Positions 19,575 through 30,737 of a stretch of DNA of 64,000 bases are shown here, one piece after another. The translations under genes were made by a program, and so were the position numbers. How positions within the stretch are numbered: position 1 is the first letter of the stretch; each line of letters starts with the position of its first letter. This DNA comes from Ostrinia nubilalis (Eukaryota; Arthropoda; Insecta; Lepidoptera; Crambidae): positions 1,426,001 through 1,490,000 of the forward strand of contig NC_087118.1 in the NCBI RefSeq assembly GCF_963855985.1, in the 5' to 3' direction. The notes beneath the pieces are model-generated. The model did no database searches, had not been told where the DNA came from, and was given only the letters and a program-made list of their open reading frames with translations.

Positions 19575-22503
19575 TGGCTAATCCCACTGCTAGGATCAAA
19601 CCCCGGTCAATCACCTTAGCTTATTTCAACGCTAACGGTCTAAGACAGCAGAAGGACGAGGTTACTCAGTTCCTTACCGACCACCAGGTCGACATCTTTC
19701 TGGTTCAAGAGACCCTCCTAACACCCTCTATTCGCAATCCTAGGATAGCGAACTACAATATCATTAGACACGATAGGCCCACACGTGGCGGCGGCACGCT
19801 TATTTACTATAAGCGTTCTCTGCACTGTGCTTTAGTCGATCCCCCTTCTCTCTCTAACCTAGAAGTCTCACTCTGTCGACTAGCCATGACTGGACACGAG
19901 CCCATCCTCATCGGCTCGGTTTACCTCTCCCCGAACAAGACTCCCTTAAGGAGCGACTTTGAGGCCCTGTTTGCTATGAATAGTGCAGTCATTCTTGGCG
20001 GCGACTTTAATAGCAAACACACTCATTGGGGTTGCGTAACATCCACTGCCAACGGCATGATGCTAAGCGAACTCTCTGAGGAACTCATTTTTGACATCTT
20101 AGTCCCTATGACGCCCACTCACTATCCTTACAATGTCGAGCATCGGCCCGACATTCTTGACATGGCAATTCTAAAGAATATAGGCCTCCGCCTACACTCT
20201 ATAGAAACCATGCACGCGCTCACTTCTGACCATCGCCCGGTCGTACTCCAACTAGGCTCTCCTGAGTCTACACCCACTATGAAGACAGTTGTGGACTGGG
20301 ACAAACTCAAGGTAAAACTTGGGAACTGTCAGAGCCCACAACTGTCCTCAATCCCCGACGATATAGTTTCGCCTCACGAAACTATTCACGCGATCGATGC
20401 CCTCACTAGTCACATCTCGGTCGCCATCGGCGACTCGTCTAGGCAAGTGCCTGCGATGGCTAACCACCGTCTCAGGCTGCCTGACGACGCACGAGAGCTA
20501 TTGAGGGCAAAGAACGCAGCCACTCGCGATTATGACGCTTATCCAACCGAGGAAAACAGAGCCCGCCTACGTTCCTTACAGCGCGCTGTCAAGGCTCGTA
20601 TCGCGGAACTCCGTAACAATCAGTGGGATGATCTACTTAAAGAAATCTCGCCATCGCACCAAGCCTATTGGAAGTTGACGAGAGCCTTTAAGTCCGACAC
20701 CGTAGCGTCCACGCCACCGCTTTTACGTTCCGATCAAACACTTGCGTTTGACGACGACGCCAAAGCCGAATGTCTAGCCGACAGTCTAGAAGCACAGTGC
20801 TCCCCCAGTACCCTCCCAGTAGACTCTGCCCACCTCCGCATGGTGGACAGCGAAGTCGAACGTAGAGCCGCCCTCCCTCCGACCACAACCCTAGACCCGA
20901 CCAACGTCGACGAGGTGCGAACGATAATCAAAGGTTTCCGTCCCAACAAAGCCCCCGGCCCGGACCGTATCTCTAATAGAGTCTTACGCGCCCTGCCCGC
21001 CCCCCTAGTATACCTCTTAGTTGCTATTTTTAACGCGGCCATGTCTCACTGCATCTTTCCCGACGCGTGGAAAGAGGCAGAAGTCATTGGCATCCCGAAG
21101 CCCGGTAAGAAACTGGCTGACCCCACAAGCTACAGACCCATCAGTCTCTTAAAGACCATGGGTAAGTTATACGAACGTATAATTGTTTCTCGATTAAGAG
21201 ATTATGTTTTTTCTAATAATCTCTTAATAAACGAACAGTTTGGCTTCCGCGCCTCACATTCCTGCGTACAACAGGTGTACCGCTTAACGGAGCACATACT
21301 TAGCGGCCTCACTGCTAAGCCACCCGTAGGGACAGGAGTGCTATTCTTCGACGTAGCGAAGGCATTCGATAAAGTCTGGCACAATGGTTTGATTTACAAG
21401 CTTTACGAACTAGGTGTGCCGGACAGTCTCGTGCACATCTTACGTGACTTTTTATCGAATCGCACCTTTCGTTACCGAGTAGATGGCTCCCTCTCCTCCC
21501 CCCCGCCCCATAAGAGCCGGAGTCCCCCAGGGCTCCGTGCTCTCGCCCATCCTCTTTTCATTGTACGTCATTGACATCCCCAAATATCCGAATACGGATT
21601 TAGCCCTCTTTGCGGACGACACCGCACTCTACAAGTCCGGATGTAATCGGAATTACGTCATCTTGACGCGCAGTCACACAATTAGGCGAATGGTTCAGGA
21701 AGTGGCGTATCGAGGTAAATCCCGAAAAAAGTGCAGCAGTGTACTTTTCTAGGGCTTTGTCTGCGAAACGTCCTCCGGTTCGCACTCGTCCTAATGTCCC
21801 CACCCATCTCACCTTATTTGACCAAACTATTCCTTGGAAAAGTGAGGCCAAATACTTAGGTGTCACTCTCGCCCAGAGATTATCGTTCGCTCCGAACCTC
21901 AGACGCGTCTTGAGCCGTGCGAACCACTACATCCACCGACTCTACCACCTAGTTGGAAGAAAAAGTAAATTGTCACTTAGAAATAAGTTGACAATTTACA
22001 AAACCTGCATCCGTCCAGTGTTGACTTACGCCAGTCCGGTGTTTGCTCACACTTCCTACACAGACCTTAAGAAATTCCAGACCCTCCAAAACAAATTCTT
22101 ACGCCGAGCCGCGGATGCCCCGTGGTTCGTGCGTAATACGAATCTCCATAGAGATTTCGAGATCCCATCGATCGATCACTTTAAGAAAGAAGCCTCTCGC
22201 CGCTACTTTGATAAAGCGATCAACCACAAGAACCCTCTTATCATTAGCGCCGCCACGTATACACCCCAGAAAGATGTCGCTGCCCAATACCGACGACCTA
22301 GGCATGTCCTAGACGACCCGGACGATCCTATTACCGAATTTCTGAACACAGACATCACTGCCTTAAGCACGCCAACTACTCCACAACACAGTAGCTCGTT
22401 ACACCGTACTCGCCGGCGAGTACGAGGCCCTGCCTTCCATTTCGGACGGTACAGACATGTACCGGGCCGGTTCTCCCCAATCCGTCCCCCGGACACGGCC
22501 TGA
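19574..22503 (+). pseudogene. J1 ORF2: Jockey AP endonuclease and reverse transcriptase, three frames
   Basis: ATG at 19574 overlaps the ORF1 stop (TAATG). Endonuclease: NANGLRQQKDEV, LVQETLL, GGDFNSKHTHWG (near 20000), TSDHRPVV (near 20226). RT: NKAPGPDRISNRVL, FRASHSC, FFDVAKAFDKVWH (near 21347), then a shift near 21505 to [17 protein letters not shown] and [11 protein letters not shown] (near 21610), then a second shift near 21665 and a stop region before KRPPVRTRPNVPTHL (21766). The thumb/C-terminus runs to the stop at 22501. The first 660 codons are intact, so inactivation looks recent. Confidence 0.88.
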
Positions 22504-22672
22504 GCCGAGGTCCGAGCCTACCGTGGCGCCCTCAGGCCGCGTCCGTAGTCCCCTCGATCGGGCCCACTAGAGTGAGCCCGCCGTAGGCTGGACTTTGGTC
22601 CAACACCGCGGTGGGCAACCCTCTAGTTGGGTTCGCCACTGATCGGCGTCGCGCGTCCCTTCAAAAAAAAAA
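22504..22672 (+). other. 3' UTR and poly(A) of J1
   Basis: GC-rich 3' UTR (gtccgtagtcccctcgatcg, gtgagcccgccgtaggctgg) ending gcgcgtcccttc plus A10. The same UTR ends occur at 1194-1545 (minus) and 38110-38350. Confidence 0.8.
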
Positions 22673-22681
22673 GGAGCAGGC

Positions 22682-23009
22682 AGTCTTGGCTCTGGCGCGG
22701 CACGGTGCACACCTTGTACTATTGCTAAGCTGTTCCTAGACCTATTGGATAATTAATTTAAATGTTAAGTTAATTATTATCATTAATTTAAAATGCCCAT
22801 AGGCGCTTTATAATTTATTAAAATAAAGTCACTTGTGGTTAAAGCCTGAGTATTGGCCACAATTGAAGTGTTAGCTGTACGCTACTTAATTAATACTAAT
22901 TACTGAATCACTACCATTTATTAAATTGCTGTTCTTATAATTAATAAAAATAGCTATATCTTGATATCTATGCCCTATTAATTCAGCTCTGTCCGACTCA
23001 CTTCCTACA
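22682..23009 (+). repeat. 5' LTR of element B, right part
   Basis: Continues the LTR after J1: agtcttggctctggcgcgg to cttcctaca, matching 24640-24957 closely except for an 11-base indel near 22773. Confidence 0.88.
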
Positions 23010-23022
23010 TCAGAAGTGGGAT
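23010..23022 (+). promoter_or_regulatory. Primer-binding-type site of element B
   Basis: tcagaagtgggat directly after the LTR, identical to that of element A although the LTRs differ. Probably the annealing site of the tRNA primer for minus-strand synthesis. Confidence 0.5.
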
Positions 23023-23069
23023 CGGCTCCACCCCCACATTATAGTCAGACCGACACAAGCAGTGAAATG

Positions 23070-23828
23070 TCTCAACAACAAAAAATGTCTCTTTTCTCTG
23101 GCATGGAGGCCATTTTCCGCAAAATTGCAGATAGCATGAGTTCACGACAGAGCTCTTCATCTATTCCAACAATGCTGGTATCTTTTGATCCAGATGCCCC
23201 TGAGTCCGATATCACCAATTGGTGCACGTTAAGCGAAATGATTATTGAAAAAAAGGAATATAGAAGGTGTTGACCTGATCATCGCACTTACACACTGCCT
23301 TAAGGGCCGTGCTGCTACCTGTCTAACAAAAATACAACCTGACAAAATTTCTTGGCCTGCCATCAAGGACATGCTTAATTCCAATTTTTCCAAACCCATG
23401 ATGATGCAAGATCATTTTGACCAAATAATTAAGTTTCGCCTTGGTAATAAGGACAGCCCAGCCGATGCAGGCTTGCGCCTTTGGCGACTTATAGAAAAAA
23501 TTCCTGACGCAACTTACCCGAACACGTTATCACAGGTTTCGTGGTATCAGTTTTATCTCAATGCAACGATACAATTCGGCGTGAACTTAATTCTGTAGTC
23601 GTGAACGATAAGCACCAACTCTTCCGTATATTGAGAGGTTTCACACTTAAAAGTTGTAATGACACTTCTGAAATTAATACTGCTGGTTCTAGTACTTTGA
23701 CTGCAGAAAATGTCAACTATCATGCTACTAGGTCACGTACAAGTTCAACAGATTCTGTGAATTCCATTTCCGTATATTCTGAACCTATAAATATTGTAAC
23801 ACAAGCTGATGCTAATGATAGTGATTAA
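23070..23828 (+). pseudogene. Retrotransposon gag-like ORF of element B, frameshifted
   Basis: Starts MSQQQKMSLFSGMEAIF, then a capsid-like core: FDPDAPESDITNWCTLSEMI, LIIALTHCLKGRAATCL, ISWPAIKDMLNSNF. Frameshifts near 23255 and near 23555 split it across three frames; it ends TQADANDSD at 23828. The pattern of a hydrophobic W-containing helix, LKG-A, and W..IK..L..F fits the capsid of LTR retrotransposons (copia- or gypsy-type cannot be decided). No zinc knuckle is visible. It would package element RNA; this copy cannot make the full protein. Confidence 0.6.
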
Positions 23829-23940
23829 CTCATGTTTCGCAATCATTATTGTAGGGCATAGCCGGGCCAATAATGACTAAGTAATTTAAAAAAAGAGGTT
23901 TTGAAGGGCTTTTATGTAGCCGGACCAAAACTAATACTAT

Positions 23941-24110
23941 TTAACACTGAAGGGTTTGAATAACCGGTCCAGTTCTGATTATTAACACTGAAGGGTTTGA
24001 GTAACCGGTCCAGTTCTGATTATTAACACTGAAGGGTTTGAGTAACCGGTCCAGTTCTGATTATTAACACTGAAGGGTTTGAGTAACTGGTCCAGTTCTG
24101 ATTATAGTTC
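23941..24110. repeat. 41-bp tandem repeat inside element B
   Basis: Four near-identical units of ttaacactgaagggtttgag with ccggtccagttctgatta, at a 41-bp spacing (23941, 23982, 24023, 24064). Degenerate relatives (gactggtccag...) continue to about 24235. Non-coding; it lies just before the 3' LTR. Confidence 0.88.
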
Positions 24111-24322
24111 TGTAGGGTCAATAAAGACTGGTCCAGAACTGAATGTAGTTTATCTATGTCTGCAGGGTCGATAGACTGGTCCAGATCTGATTATGATTTA
24201 ACTGTATCTGCAGAGTCGCCACAGACTAGTCCAGATAAACTAAGACTTATGATTTGTCAGGATGATCGAACGATGTTATTGTTCCAGATTAATCTAACGT
24301 GCGGCGTACGAGGACGTCCGCA

Positions 24323-24957
24323 TGTCATCGCACGCCGAACTTGTTACAAACTCGTAAACAACAACTGCGCCGTACAACGTCAGAGCGAGCGCCTTTCACT
24401 TTTCCCCCACCTCCACTACGGTTGTTTTACGGCAAACTTGGCGGCGCACTGTAGCGGACGAGGCGAAGAAGATCGGCAAGACCTGGAGCGAGATCAAGCG
24501 AGAAGCTCAAGACCGAACGAGATGGAGGACTGTTGTGGACGCCCTCTGCCCCATCTAGGGGACATAGGACCATAAGTCAAGTAAGTCAACTACGGTTGTT
24601 TGCAACGGGTATAAATCGAGCGCGCAGCGACGGTGCAGGCAGTCTTGGCTCTGGCGCGGCACGGTGCACACCTTGTACTATTGCTAAGCTGTTCCTAGAC
24701 CTATTGGATAATTAATTTAAATGTTAAGTTAATTATTAAAATGCCCATAGGCGCTTTATAATTAATTAAAATAAAGTCACTTGTGGTTAAAGCCTGAGTA
24801 TTGGACACAATTGAAGTGTTAGCTGTACGCTACTTAATTAATACTAATTACTGAATCACTACCATTTATTAAATTGCTGTTCTTATAATTAATAAAAATA
24901 GCTATATCTTGATATCTCTGCCTTATTAATTCAGCTCTGTCCGACTCACTTCCTACA
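24323..24957 (+). repeat. 3' LTR of element B with an inserted LINE tail
   Basis: Begins TGTCATCGCACG and ends CTTCCTACA. Without the 162-bp insert at 24428-24589 its length matches the 5' LTR. The TATA-like element is at about 24605-24621. Confidence 0.85.
24428..24589 (+). mobile_element. 5'-truncated LINE tail (ORF2 C-terminus) in LTR of B
   Basis: Flanked by an exact 12-bp duplication ctacggttgttt (24416-24427 and 24590-24601). The insert encodes the last ~35 residues of a LINE ORF2, IGKTWSEIKREAQDRTRWR then TVVDALCPI and a stop at about 24556, followed by a short 3' end with aagtcaagtaagtcaa. This C-terminal signature is widespread in RTE- and related LINEs. There is no poly(A). Confidence 0.78.
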
Positions 24958-25070
24958 TATACATAGAATGTCTCTTCTTTTGCCTATCACAGCTATTGGG
25001 AAAACAATAGTTGTCAGATGTTTGTTTGCATAACTCTTTGAGTAATTGTATTTTCATTCTGCAGGTTCAC
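24958..25070. other. Unassigned DNA between element B and LINE D3
   Basis: No ORF or repeat end is recognised. A tttcattctgcag stretch just before D3 resembles a splice acceptor, but no exon follows. Confidence 0.4.
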
Positions 25071-25797
25071 ACTTCATGTCTGTGAACAGGCGTTGCCTTC
25101 GGGGACTGGTCAAGACAAGATATACCTACCTTAAATTTTTTAACATAACAATTAACAATCAACTTAGACAGTGGCACGGCACTAAATATAAGTATATACA
25201 ATTTATTTAAAACTACCACACGGTTTTGTTATGGTGCCTTGCTTTTCTCTCTAGAGTTTTCTTGCCTTGTCTCCTAAATAGTTTTGTATCTGGCACTTAG
25301 CCAGAAGGATATCTTAGACTTGTCATGCTCACTAAAATGTCTCTGGGGTAGTGGCGTGTGAGGCGGGCCGTTACATTCCCTATAATATGGTCGAGTGAAG
25401 CGATGGCTGGTTCACACGTCATGTCTGTGAACAGGCGCTGCCTTCGGGGACTGGTCAAGGAAAGATATACCTGACATAAAATATATGTATCAAAACGCAA
25501 CAATTAACCTAGAAATTAGCACGGCACTAAAGAAATATATTCAAAACTGCCACGCTGTCTCGTGCTAGATGAGCGTCTTAAAGGCCACCTTCTATCAACG
25601 GGAGCGCGTGGTAAGTAACTTGCTTCTGAATGTATGTAACTTCCTACTTTTTTATATTTTTTTATATTTTTAAACCGGCAGAGAGTGGTGACTGAGTTTG
25701 TTGCGGGGCTTCTTCTCAGCACTTGCCAAATGTTTGTCTCGAAGCGCTGGTAGGGCAAAAAAAGAATGAGACATGTATAGGCTCCTTAAGAGCATTT
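25071..25797 (+). mobile_element. Daphne-like LINE D3, 3' UTR, left part of a split copy
   Basis: About 97% alike to the 3' UTR of D4 (29268-29993), including ggtagtggcgtgtgaggcgg and ctcagcacttgccaaatg. It stops abruptly at gagcattt and its tail (gacgaactaatttaatta, then GATTTT repeats) reappears at 57513-57567. The break is the left end of the 31.7 kb block described separately. Confidence 0.85.
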
Positions 25798-26700
25798 CGA
25801 TACCTCTGGGCTCAAAGGTCGTAAAGGACAAAATACCGAAAATGAGTTATTTATACAGTTTTACTCAGAATTTAATTCTCTATCGATCTGTATATTTAGT
25901 TTGTCGAATTTCCCAAAAAAATTGCCTTTACGACCCATCATTTTTGATAAGCTAAACAGAATTCATCGTGAAAATTGGGATGTAAATACCATTTCATTTT
26001 TTAGTACAGTTACCATGGTAGTAAAGAACAAGTAAACACAAATTTCTGGGCGTATAATATACATGTAGTATATCTATTGTCCTATACGACCTAACATTTT
26101 CATACCAGTCTAAATAATTTGTCCTTTACGCCCTTAGATTATCTCAACAAATATTTTAAAAATCTACATTAAAATAACTGAAAAGGTAAAATTTATAGAC
26201 GTTTCTTAGTCATCAAAAATATGTAATAAAACTATTTTAGAGTGTAACATTTATGTGATTTGTACATATAAAATGATGACATCTACCCACATCAGGTAAA
26301 GTAATGTTGCTTTTTATTATTTCTCATATTTGAAGAAACTAGGTATTTGTCAGGTAAAAGATAATTTAAAAAAATGATTTAAGAAAATGAAAACATGCTA
26401 TAAAATAAATAACGTATTAAAAATGAAAAAGTTAGATTTGTTAAAAATATTATGAAAAAAAAAGTCACCTTACTGTATGTACCTTAAGGTGTCATTATTT
26501 TGTATGCACAAATCACACAAATGCTACACTTTACAATTGTTTTTAATGATTTCCTAGTAATTTTGACTAACGCTCTTGGTCAAAACCACTTTTGAGTTTT
26601 GACTGTAATAATTATAATAAATAGGTGTAGTTTCTAAAGTTATTTGGATCAGCTAATAAAATATAACTAGTAGGAAAAACTTTTGAAACCAACATGGGAA
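25798..26700. other. Left subterminal region of element T
   Basis: AT-rich and non-coding, with repeated short motifs tttacgaccc/gggcgtaaagg in both orientations. No ORF above noise. Confidence 0.55.
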
Positions 26701-26702
26701 AA

Positions 26703-27087
26703 TTATATGATCAAACGAACTTACCAAGTGAAGTTCGATCTGAATTATCCTGTTTTCGCCGAAGAGATTTATTTTACCGTGTAGTACCCCTGTACGACAA
26801 GCCAATCCGCACACAATATTCAGCGTAGTAGTAGTAAAAAACAAAAGAGCGGGCAACCCCACACCTACCACGCTGTGGGCTCGGTGTCCGAGCGGTCTCA
26901 TTATATTTAGAGAAGAGATGACATTGACGTTTACCTCCAGGGAAGAAGATATAGAAATCTTCGGGTTGGGAGGGACCTTAAATCTCTTCGGCGAAAACAG
27001 GATAATTCAGATCGAACTTCACTTGGTAAGATCGTTTGATCATATAATTATCCTGTTTTCGCCTCCGAGATTTATTTTACCGTGTAG
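26703..27087. repeat. Inverted repeat with ~72-bp arms around a family W copy
   Basis: Arms 26703-26774 and 26971-27043 are near-perfect reverse complements (gatcaaacgaacttaccaag...). The spacer 26738-26901 holds a 160-bp sequence (attatcctgttttcgcc to gagcggtctcatt) that recurs at 45900-46058 and, inverted, at 55506-55668; part of its start is repeated again at 27043-27087. Probably a fragment of a foldback-type element. Confidence 0.7.
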
Positions 27088-27151
27088 ATGTTTAGAGCAT
27101 GGATCAATGTCCATGTTAAATGGTTAAGAGAGTAAATGTCAATGTACTAAA

Positions 27152-27351
27152 TCTATAATATAAAAATGAATCGCAAAATGTGTTGGTAAGCGCATAACTC
27201 AACAACGCCTGGACCAATTTTACCAATTCTTTTTTTTAAATGTTTGTTGAAGTCCAAGGATGGTTTTTACAGCGAGAAAAGTTTGAATAATTTCTACTAC
27301 CCCTAAGGGTAAAACGGGGTCCACGCGTACGAAGTCGCGGGCGGCCGCTAG
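27152..27351 (+). mobile_element. Non-autonomous Helitron, 200 bp
   Basis: Starts TCTATAATATAAAAATGAA after an A, ends acgaagtcgcgggcggcCGCTAG-type hairpin plus CTAG before a T. This is the same 3' end family as 58752-59256. It directly precedes the truncated end of LINE D4. Confidence 0.82.
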
Positions 27352-27371
27352 TACATAATAAAGCAATATTT

Positions 27372-29021
27372 TTGTATTATAATCGTATTGCCACTGCCTA
27401 CTTGAACTCCTCATCTACTGAGGCTGAATTAATCCTTAAAGATCATGTAGCTCCCTGTAACTCACAACTTACCTTTAAACACATCACTCCTTTGGATATT
27501 ATAAAAGCTTTTAATATGCTAAATGTAAAAAATACTACTGATCTATGGGGAATCTCTGTGAAGGTAGTCAAGCATATTATCCACATCATTGCCCCACAGT
27601 TGGCGATTATATTTAACAACTGTGTGGATAAGGGGGTCTTCCCGGACCTTATGAAGCATAGCAAAGTTCTGCCGCTCTTTAAGTCTGGCAGCAGGCTCGA
27701 CCCTGGTAATTTTAGGCCTATTTCAATCTTACCAGCTTTAAGTAAAATTTTTGAGAAAATTATACAAGAACAGCTTACGATCTATTTCACTTTAAATAAA
27801 CTTTTTCATAGTGAACAGTATGGTTTTACTAAGGGTCGTTCCACTACCGACGCTGGTGCTACTCTCCTCAAACATATTTTTGGGGCTTGGGAGGATTCTC
27901 AGAATGCCTTAGGGGTGTTTTGCGACCTATCAAAGGCTTTCGATTGTGTTGAACATCAAACGCTAATTCGAAAACTAGAATATTACGGAGTCAGGGATTC
28001 AGCACTTTCATTAATTCTATCGTATCTCAGTGGCAGGATTCAAAGAGTAGATATAAACGGAACTATTTCATGTGGGTCACCCGTAAAAATGGGAGTTCCT
28101 CAAGGGTCCATTCTGGGTCCATTATTATTTCTCATCTATATAAATGATCTTCCATCATTTGTAAAGAACTCCTGTGAAATCGTATTATTTGCCGACGACA
28201 CATCTTTGATTTTTAATATTAATAGAAACAAGGCTAACTTTGACGATGTAAATGATGCACTATCAAGAGTTCTAAGTTGGTTCACCGCAAACAATCTGCA
28301 GCTCAATGCTAAAAAAACAAAATGTATTAAATTCACTCTGCCCAACGTAAAATCTGTTGATACCCAAATAATATTGAATAATGATACAATTGAGCTTGTG
28401 GATACGACGATATTTTTGGGACTTACACTGGACTCTAAACTTCAGTGGGGACCCCATATAACAGCTCTAGCAAGTAGGCTTAGCTCAGCTGCTTTTGCAA
28501 TTAAGAAAATAAGATCTCTAACTGATATTCCAACAGCTCGCTTAGTTTACTTTAGTTACTTTCATAGCCTGCTATCATATGGAATCTTACTATGGGGAAA
28601 GGCAGCTGATTTTGAAACTATATTCATCCTACAAAAAAGAGCTATTAGGTCCATTTATAAATTGAAACCAAGAGCATCCCTCAGGGAGAAGTTTAAAGAA
28701 ATTGGTATTCTCACGGCCGCCTCACAATACATCTTAAATTGTATTATATTTGTTCACCAAAATATAAATAAATACTTGAAAAATAGCGACGTTCACAACT
28801 TTAACACGAGAAACAAAAATAAATTAGCTATACCTAATCTTAGACTTCAAAAAGTATATGGTACTTTTATGGGACAGAGTATTCACTATTATAACAAAGT
28901 TCCTGAAGACTATAAAAAACTACCCATTAATAAATTTAAAAGTATAGTTAAAGAACACTTACTAAAAAAAGCTTATTACACTACAAATGATTACCTTAAT
29001 GATAAATTACCTTGGAAATAA
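27372..29021 (+). CDS. Reverse transcriptase part of LINE D4 ORF2 (open frame)
   Basis: 549 codons without a stop, covering the RT and C-terminal domain; the endonuclease is missing through 5' truncation, so the first ATG is not the natural start. Motifs: FRPISILPALSKIFEKII, YGFTKGRSTTDAG, CDLSKAFDCVEHQ (motif A, near 27925), GVPQGSILGPLLFLIYIND (near 28090), FADDTSLIF (motif C, near 28190), LGLTLDSKLQWGPH. The C-terminus ends NDKLPWK; no RNase H. About two-thirds identical to D1. It would copy its own RNA at a nick; without the endonuclease it is not autonomous, but the frame is undamaged. Confidence 0.85.
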   Translation: MYYNRIATAYLNSSSTEAELILKDHVAPCNSQLTFKHITPLDIIKAFNMLNVKNTTDLWGISVKVVKHIIHIIAPQLAIIFNNCVDKGVFPDLMKHSKVLPLFKSGSRLDPGNFRPISILPALSKIFEKIIQEQLTIYFTLNKLFHSEQYGFTKGRSTTDAGATLLKHIFGAWEDSQNALGVFCDLSKAFDCVEHQTLIRKLEYYGVRDSALSLILSYLSGRIQRVDINGTISCGSPVKMGVPQGSILGPLLFLIYINDLPSFVKNSCEIVLFADDTSLIFNINRNKANFDDVNDALSRVLSWFTANNLQLNAKKTKCIKFTLPNVKSVDTQIILNNDTIELVDTTIFLGLTLDSKLQWGPHITALASRLSSAAFAIKKIRSLTDIPTARLVYFSYFHSLLSYGILLWGKAADFETIFILQKRAIRSIYKLKPRASLREKFKEIGILTAASQYILNCIIFVHQNINKYLKNSDVHNFNTRNKNKLAIPNLRLQKVYGTFMGQSIHYYNKVPEDYKKLPINKFKSIVKEHLLKKAYYTTNDYLNDKLPWK

Positions 29022-29091
29022 GTCTCTCAGGCTCTCACAATGTACCTAATTAATTGTATAGATACATTAGTTGCCATCTCTTTCTATTATA

Positions 29092-29780
29092 TTATGGTGC
29101 CTTGCTTTTCTGTCTGGAGTTTTCATACCTTGTCTACTAAATAGTTTTATATCTGGCACTTAGTCAGAAGGGTATCTTGGACTTGTCATGCTCACTAAAA
29201 TGTCTTTGGGGTAGTGGCGTGTGAGGCGGGTCGCTACATTCCCTACAATATGGTCGAGTGAAGCGATGGCTGGTTCACACGTCATGTCTGTGAACAGGCG
29301 CTGCCTTCGGGGACTGGTCAAGACAAGATATACCTACCTTAAATTTTTTAACATAACAATTAACAATCAACTTGACAGTGGCACGGCACTAAATATAAGT
29401 ATATACAATTTATTTAAAACTACCACACGGTTTTGTTATGGTGCCTTGCTTTTCTCTCTAGAGTTTTCTTGCCTTGTCTCCTAAATAGTTTTATATCTGG
29501 CACTTAGCCAGAAGGATATCTTAGACTTGTCATGCTCACTAAAATGTCTCTGGGGTAGTGGCGTGTGAGGCGGGTCGTTACATTCCCTATAATATGGTCG
29601 AGTGAAGCGATGGCTGGTTCACACGTCATGTCTGTGAACAGGCGCTGCCTTCGGGGACTGGTCAAAGAAAGATATACCTGACATAAAATATATGTATCAA
29701 AACGCAACAATTAACTTAGAAATTAGCACGGCACTAAAGAAATATATTCAAAACTGCCACGCGGTCTCGTGCTAGATGGG
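29092..29780. repeat. 344-bp tandem duplication in the D4 3' UTR
   Basis: ttatggtgccttgcttttct at 29092 recurs at 29436, with the following ~220 bases (aaaatgtct...ggcgctgccttcggg) well conserved. The D3 copy contains the second unit and part of the first, so the duplication predates the split between the copies. Confidence 0.75.
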
Positions 29781-30060
29781 CGTCTTAAAGGCCACCTTCT
29801 ATCAACGGGAGCGCGTGGTAAGTAACTTGCTTCTGAATGTATGTAACTTCCTACTTTTTTATATTTTTAAACCGGCAGACAGTGGTGACTGAGTTTGTTG
29901 CGGCGCTTCTTCTCAGCACTTGCCAAATGTTTGTCTCGAAGCGCTGGTAGGGCAAAAAAAGAATGAGACATGTATAGGCTCCTTAAGAGCATTTGACGAT
30001 TTGCAAGAACTAATTTAATTAGTCTAAACAAATAAAGATAATTTTGATTTTGATTTGATT

Positions 30061-30737
30061 TTTGATTGCATCACTTATTCATAACAATAACAAGTATCAC
30101 GGTCTCAACAAGATTTTGTTCATTATAGAGTATTATTATATACATTTATTTGTACTTCTATTAACTGTTAAGTACGACTACTGATTGTAAAAAGTTGCCA
30201 AGACAGTTGACAGAGCATCCTGTCTATCCAGCACACTGGCTAATTGTGTCAACGTTGACAGCGGCGCAAACCGCAGGCAATACTGCCGCGTGTCGCGTGC
30301 TGTGTGGGCCGAACACCCTCGTGTCGACACTCCTTTCCTACATTTATCCAGTTTCATCTCAGAACTGAGCTTGACGACGGTAGTGGTTAACACCGAATCG
30401 ATCACAGTGACTGCAAGGCTAACAGCTGATTGTTGTAAAATATAAACTCTCTTGCATTTTAATTAAATAAATAAATAATGTGGTTAATTAAAACTTATTA
30501 ATTTATTTGGATACAGTTTGACCAGTATTCCAAAACAGTATTAATTTGGATTCCAAGTAACACTGTTGCGAGGAAAAAGTTTGGTTTCTATTTAATAGCA
30601 CCTTTTAATAGCAATCTTTTGATTCTTGAAACCTGACCTAGAAATTATAATATTTATTTAAATAATTATATATTTCAATAAATTATATGATTTCACTAAC
30701 GATATTGCTAAGCGGTGGTTATTTAATGTTATTATAG
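30061..30737. other. Unassigned DNA within element T
   Basis: No coding or repeat end is recognised. A GC-rich patch at 30225-30400 has only a short minus-strand ORF without motifs. Confidence 0.5.

Larger units (their letters stand above)
19266..22672 (+). mobile_element. Jockey-clade LINE J1 inserted in the 5' LTR of B
   Basis: Flanked by a perfect 9-bp duplication ggagcaggc (19257-19265, 22673-22681); the uninterrupted 3' LTR shows the same site as ggtgcaggc. Contents: C-terminal part of ORF1, a full ORF2 with frameshifts, 3' UTR, and an A-run at 22663-22672. Truncated within ORF1 at the 5' end. Close relatives at 1179-1702 and 37202-38360 share the 3' end. It resembles BMC1-type Jockey elements of Bombyx by architecture. 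Confidence 0.92.
19121..24957 (+). mobile_element. LTR retrotransposon B: gag remnant only
   Basis: 5' LTR 19121-19265 plus 22682-23009, split by a Jockey LINE; 3' LTR 24323-24957. Both LTRs share gtcatcgcacgccgaacttg at the start and ccgactcacttcctaca at the end. The interior (23010-24322) is only 1.3 kb and holds a primer-binding-type site, a frameshifted gag-like ORF and a 41-bp tandem array; pol is missing entirely. This is a non-autonomous, gag-only derivative. The 3' LTR is longer because a 162-bp LINE tail sits in it. No clear target duplication is seen. Confidence 0.82.
27352..30060 (+). mobile_element. Daphne-like LINE D4, 5'-truncated with intact RT
   Basis: Begins within ORF2 right after the Helitron and runs through the RT, a long 3' UTR with an internal 344-bp duplication, to a tail of aaataaagataattttgatt repeats. 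No target duplication is identified. Confidence 0.85.

Noticed and set aside
24156..24715. ORF of 139 codons over the 3' LTR of element B
   Set aside because: It joins the tandem array, the LTR and a LINE tail in a frame different from the LINE's own; accidental.
25060..25075. Splice acceptor-like tttcattctgcag before LINE D3
   Set aside because: Only non-coding LINE 3' UTR follows; no exon can be defined.
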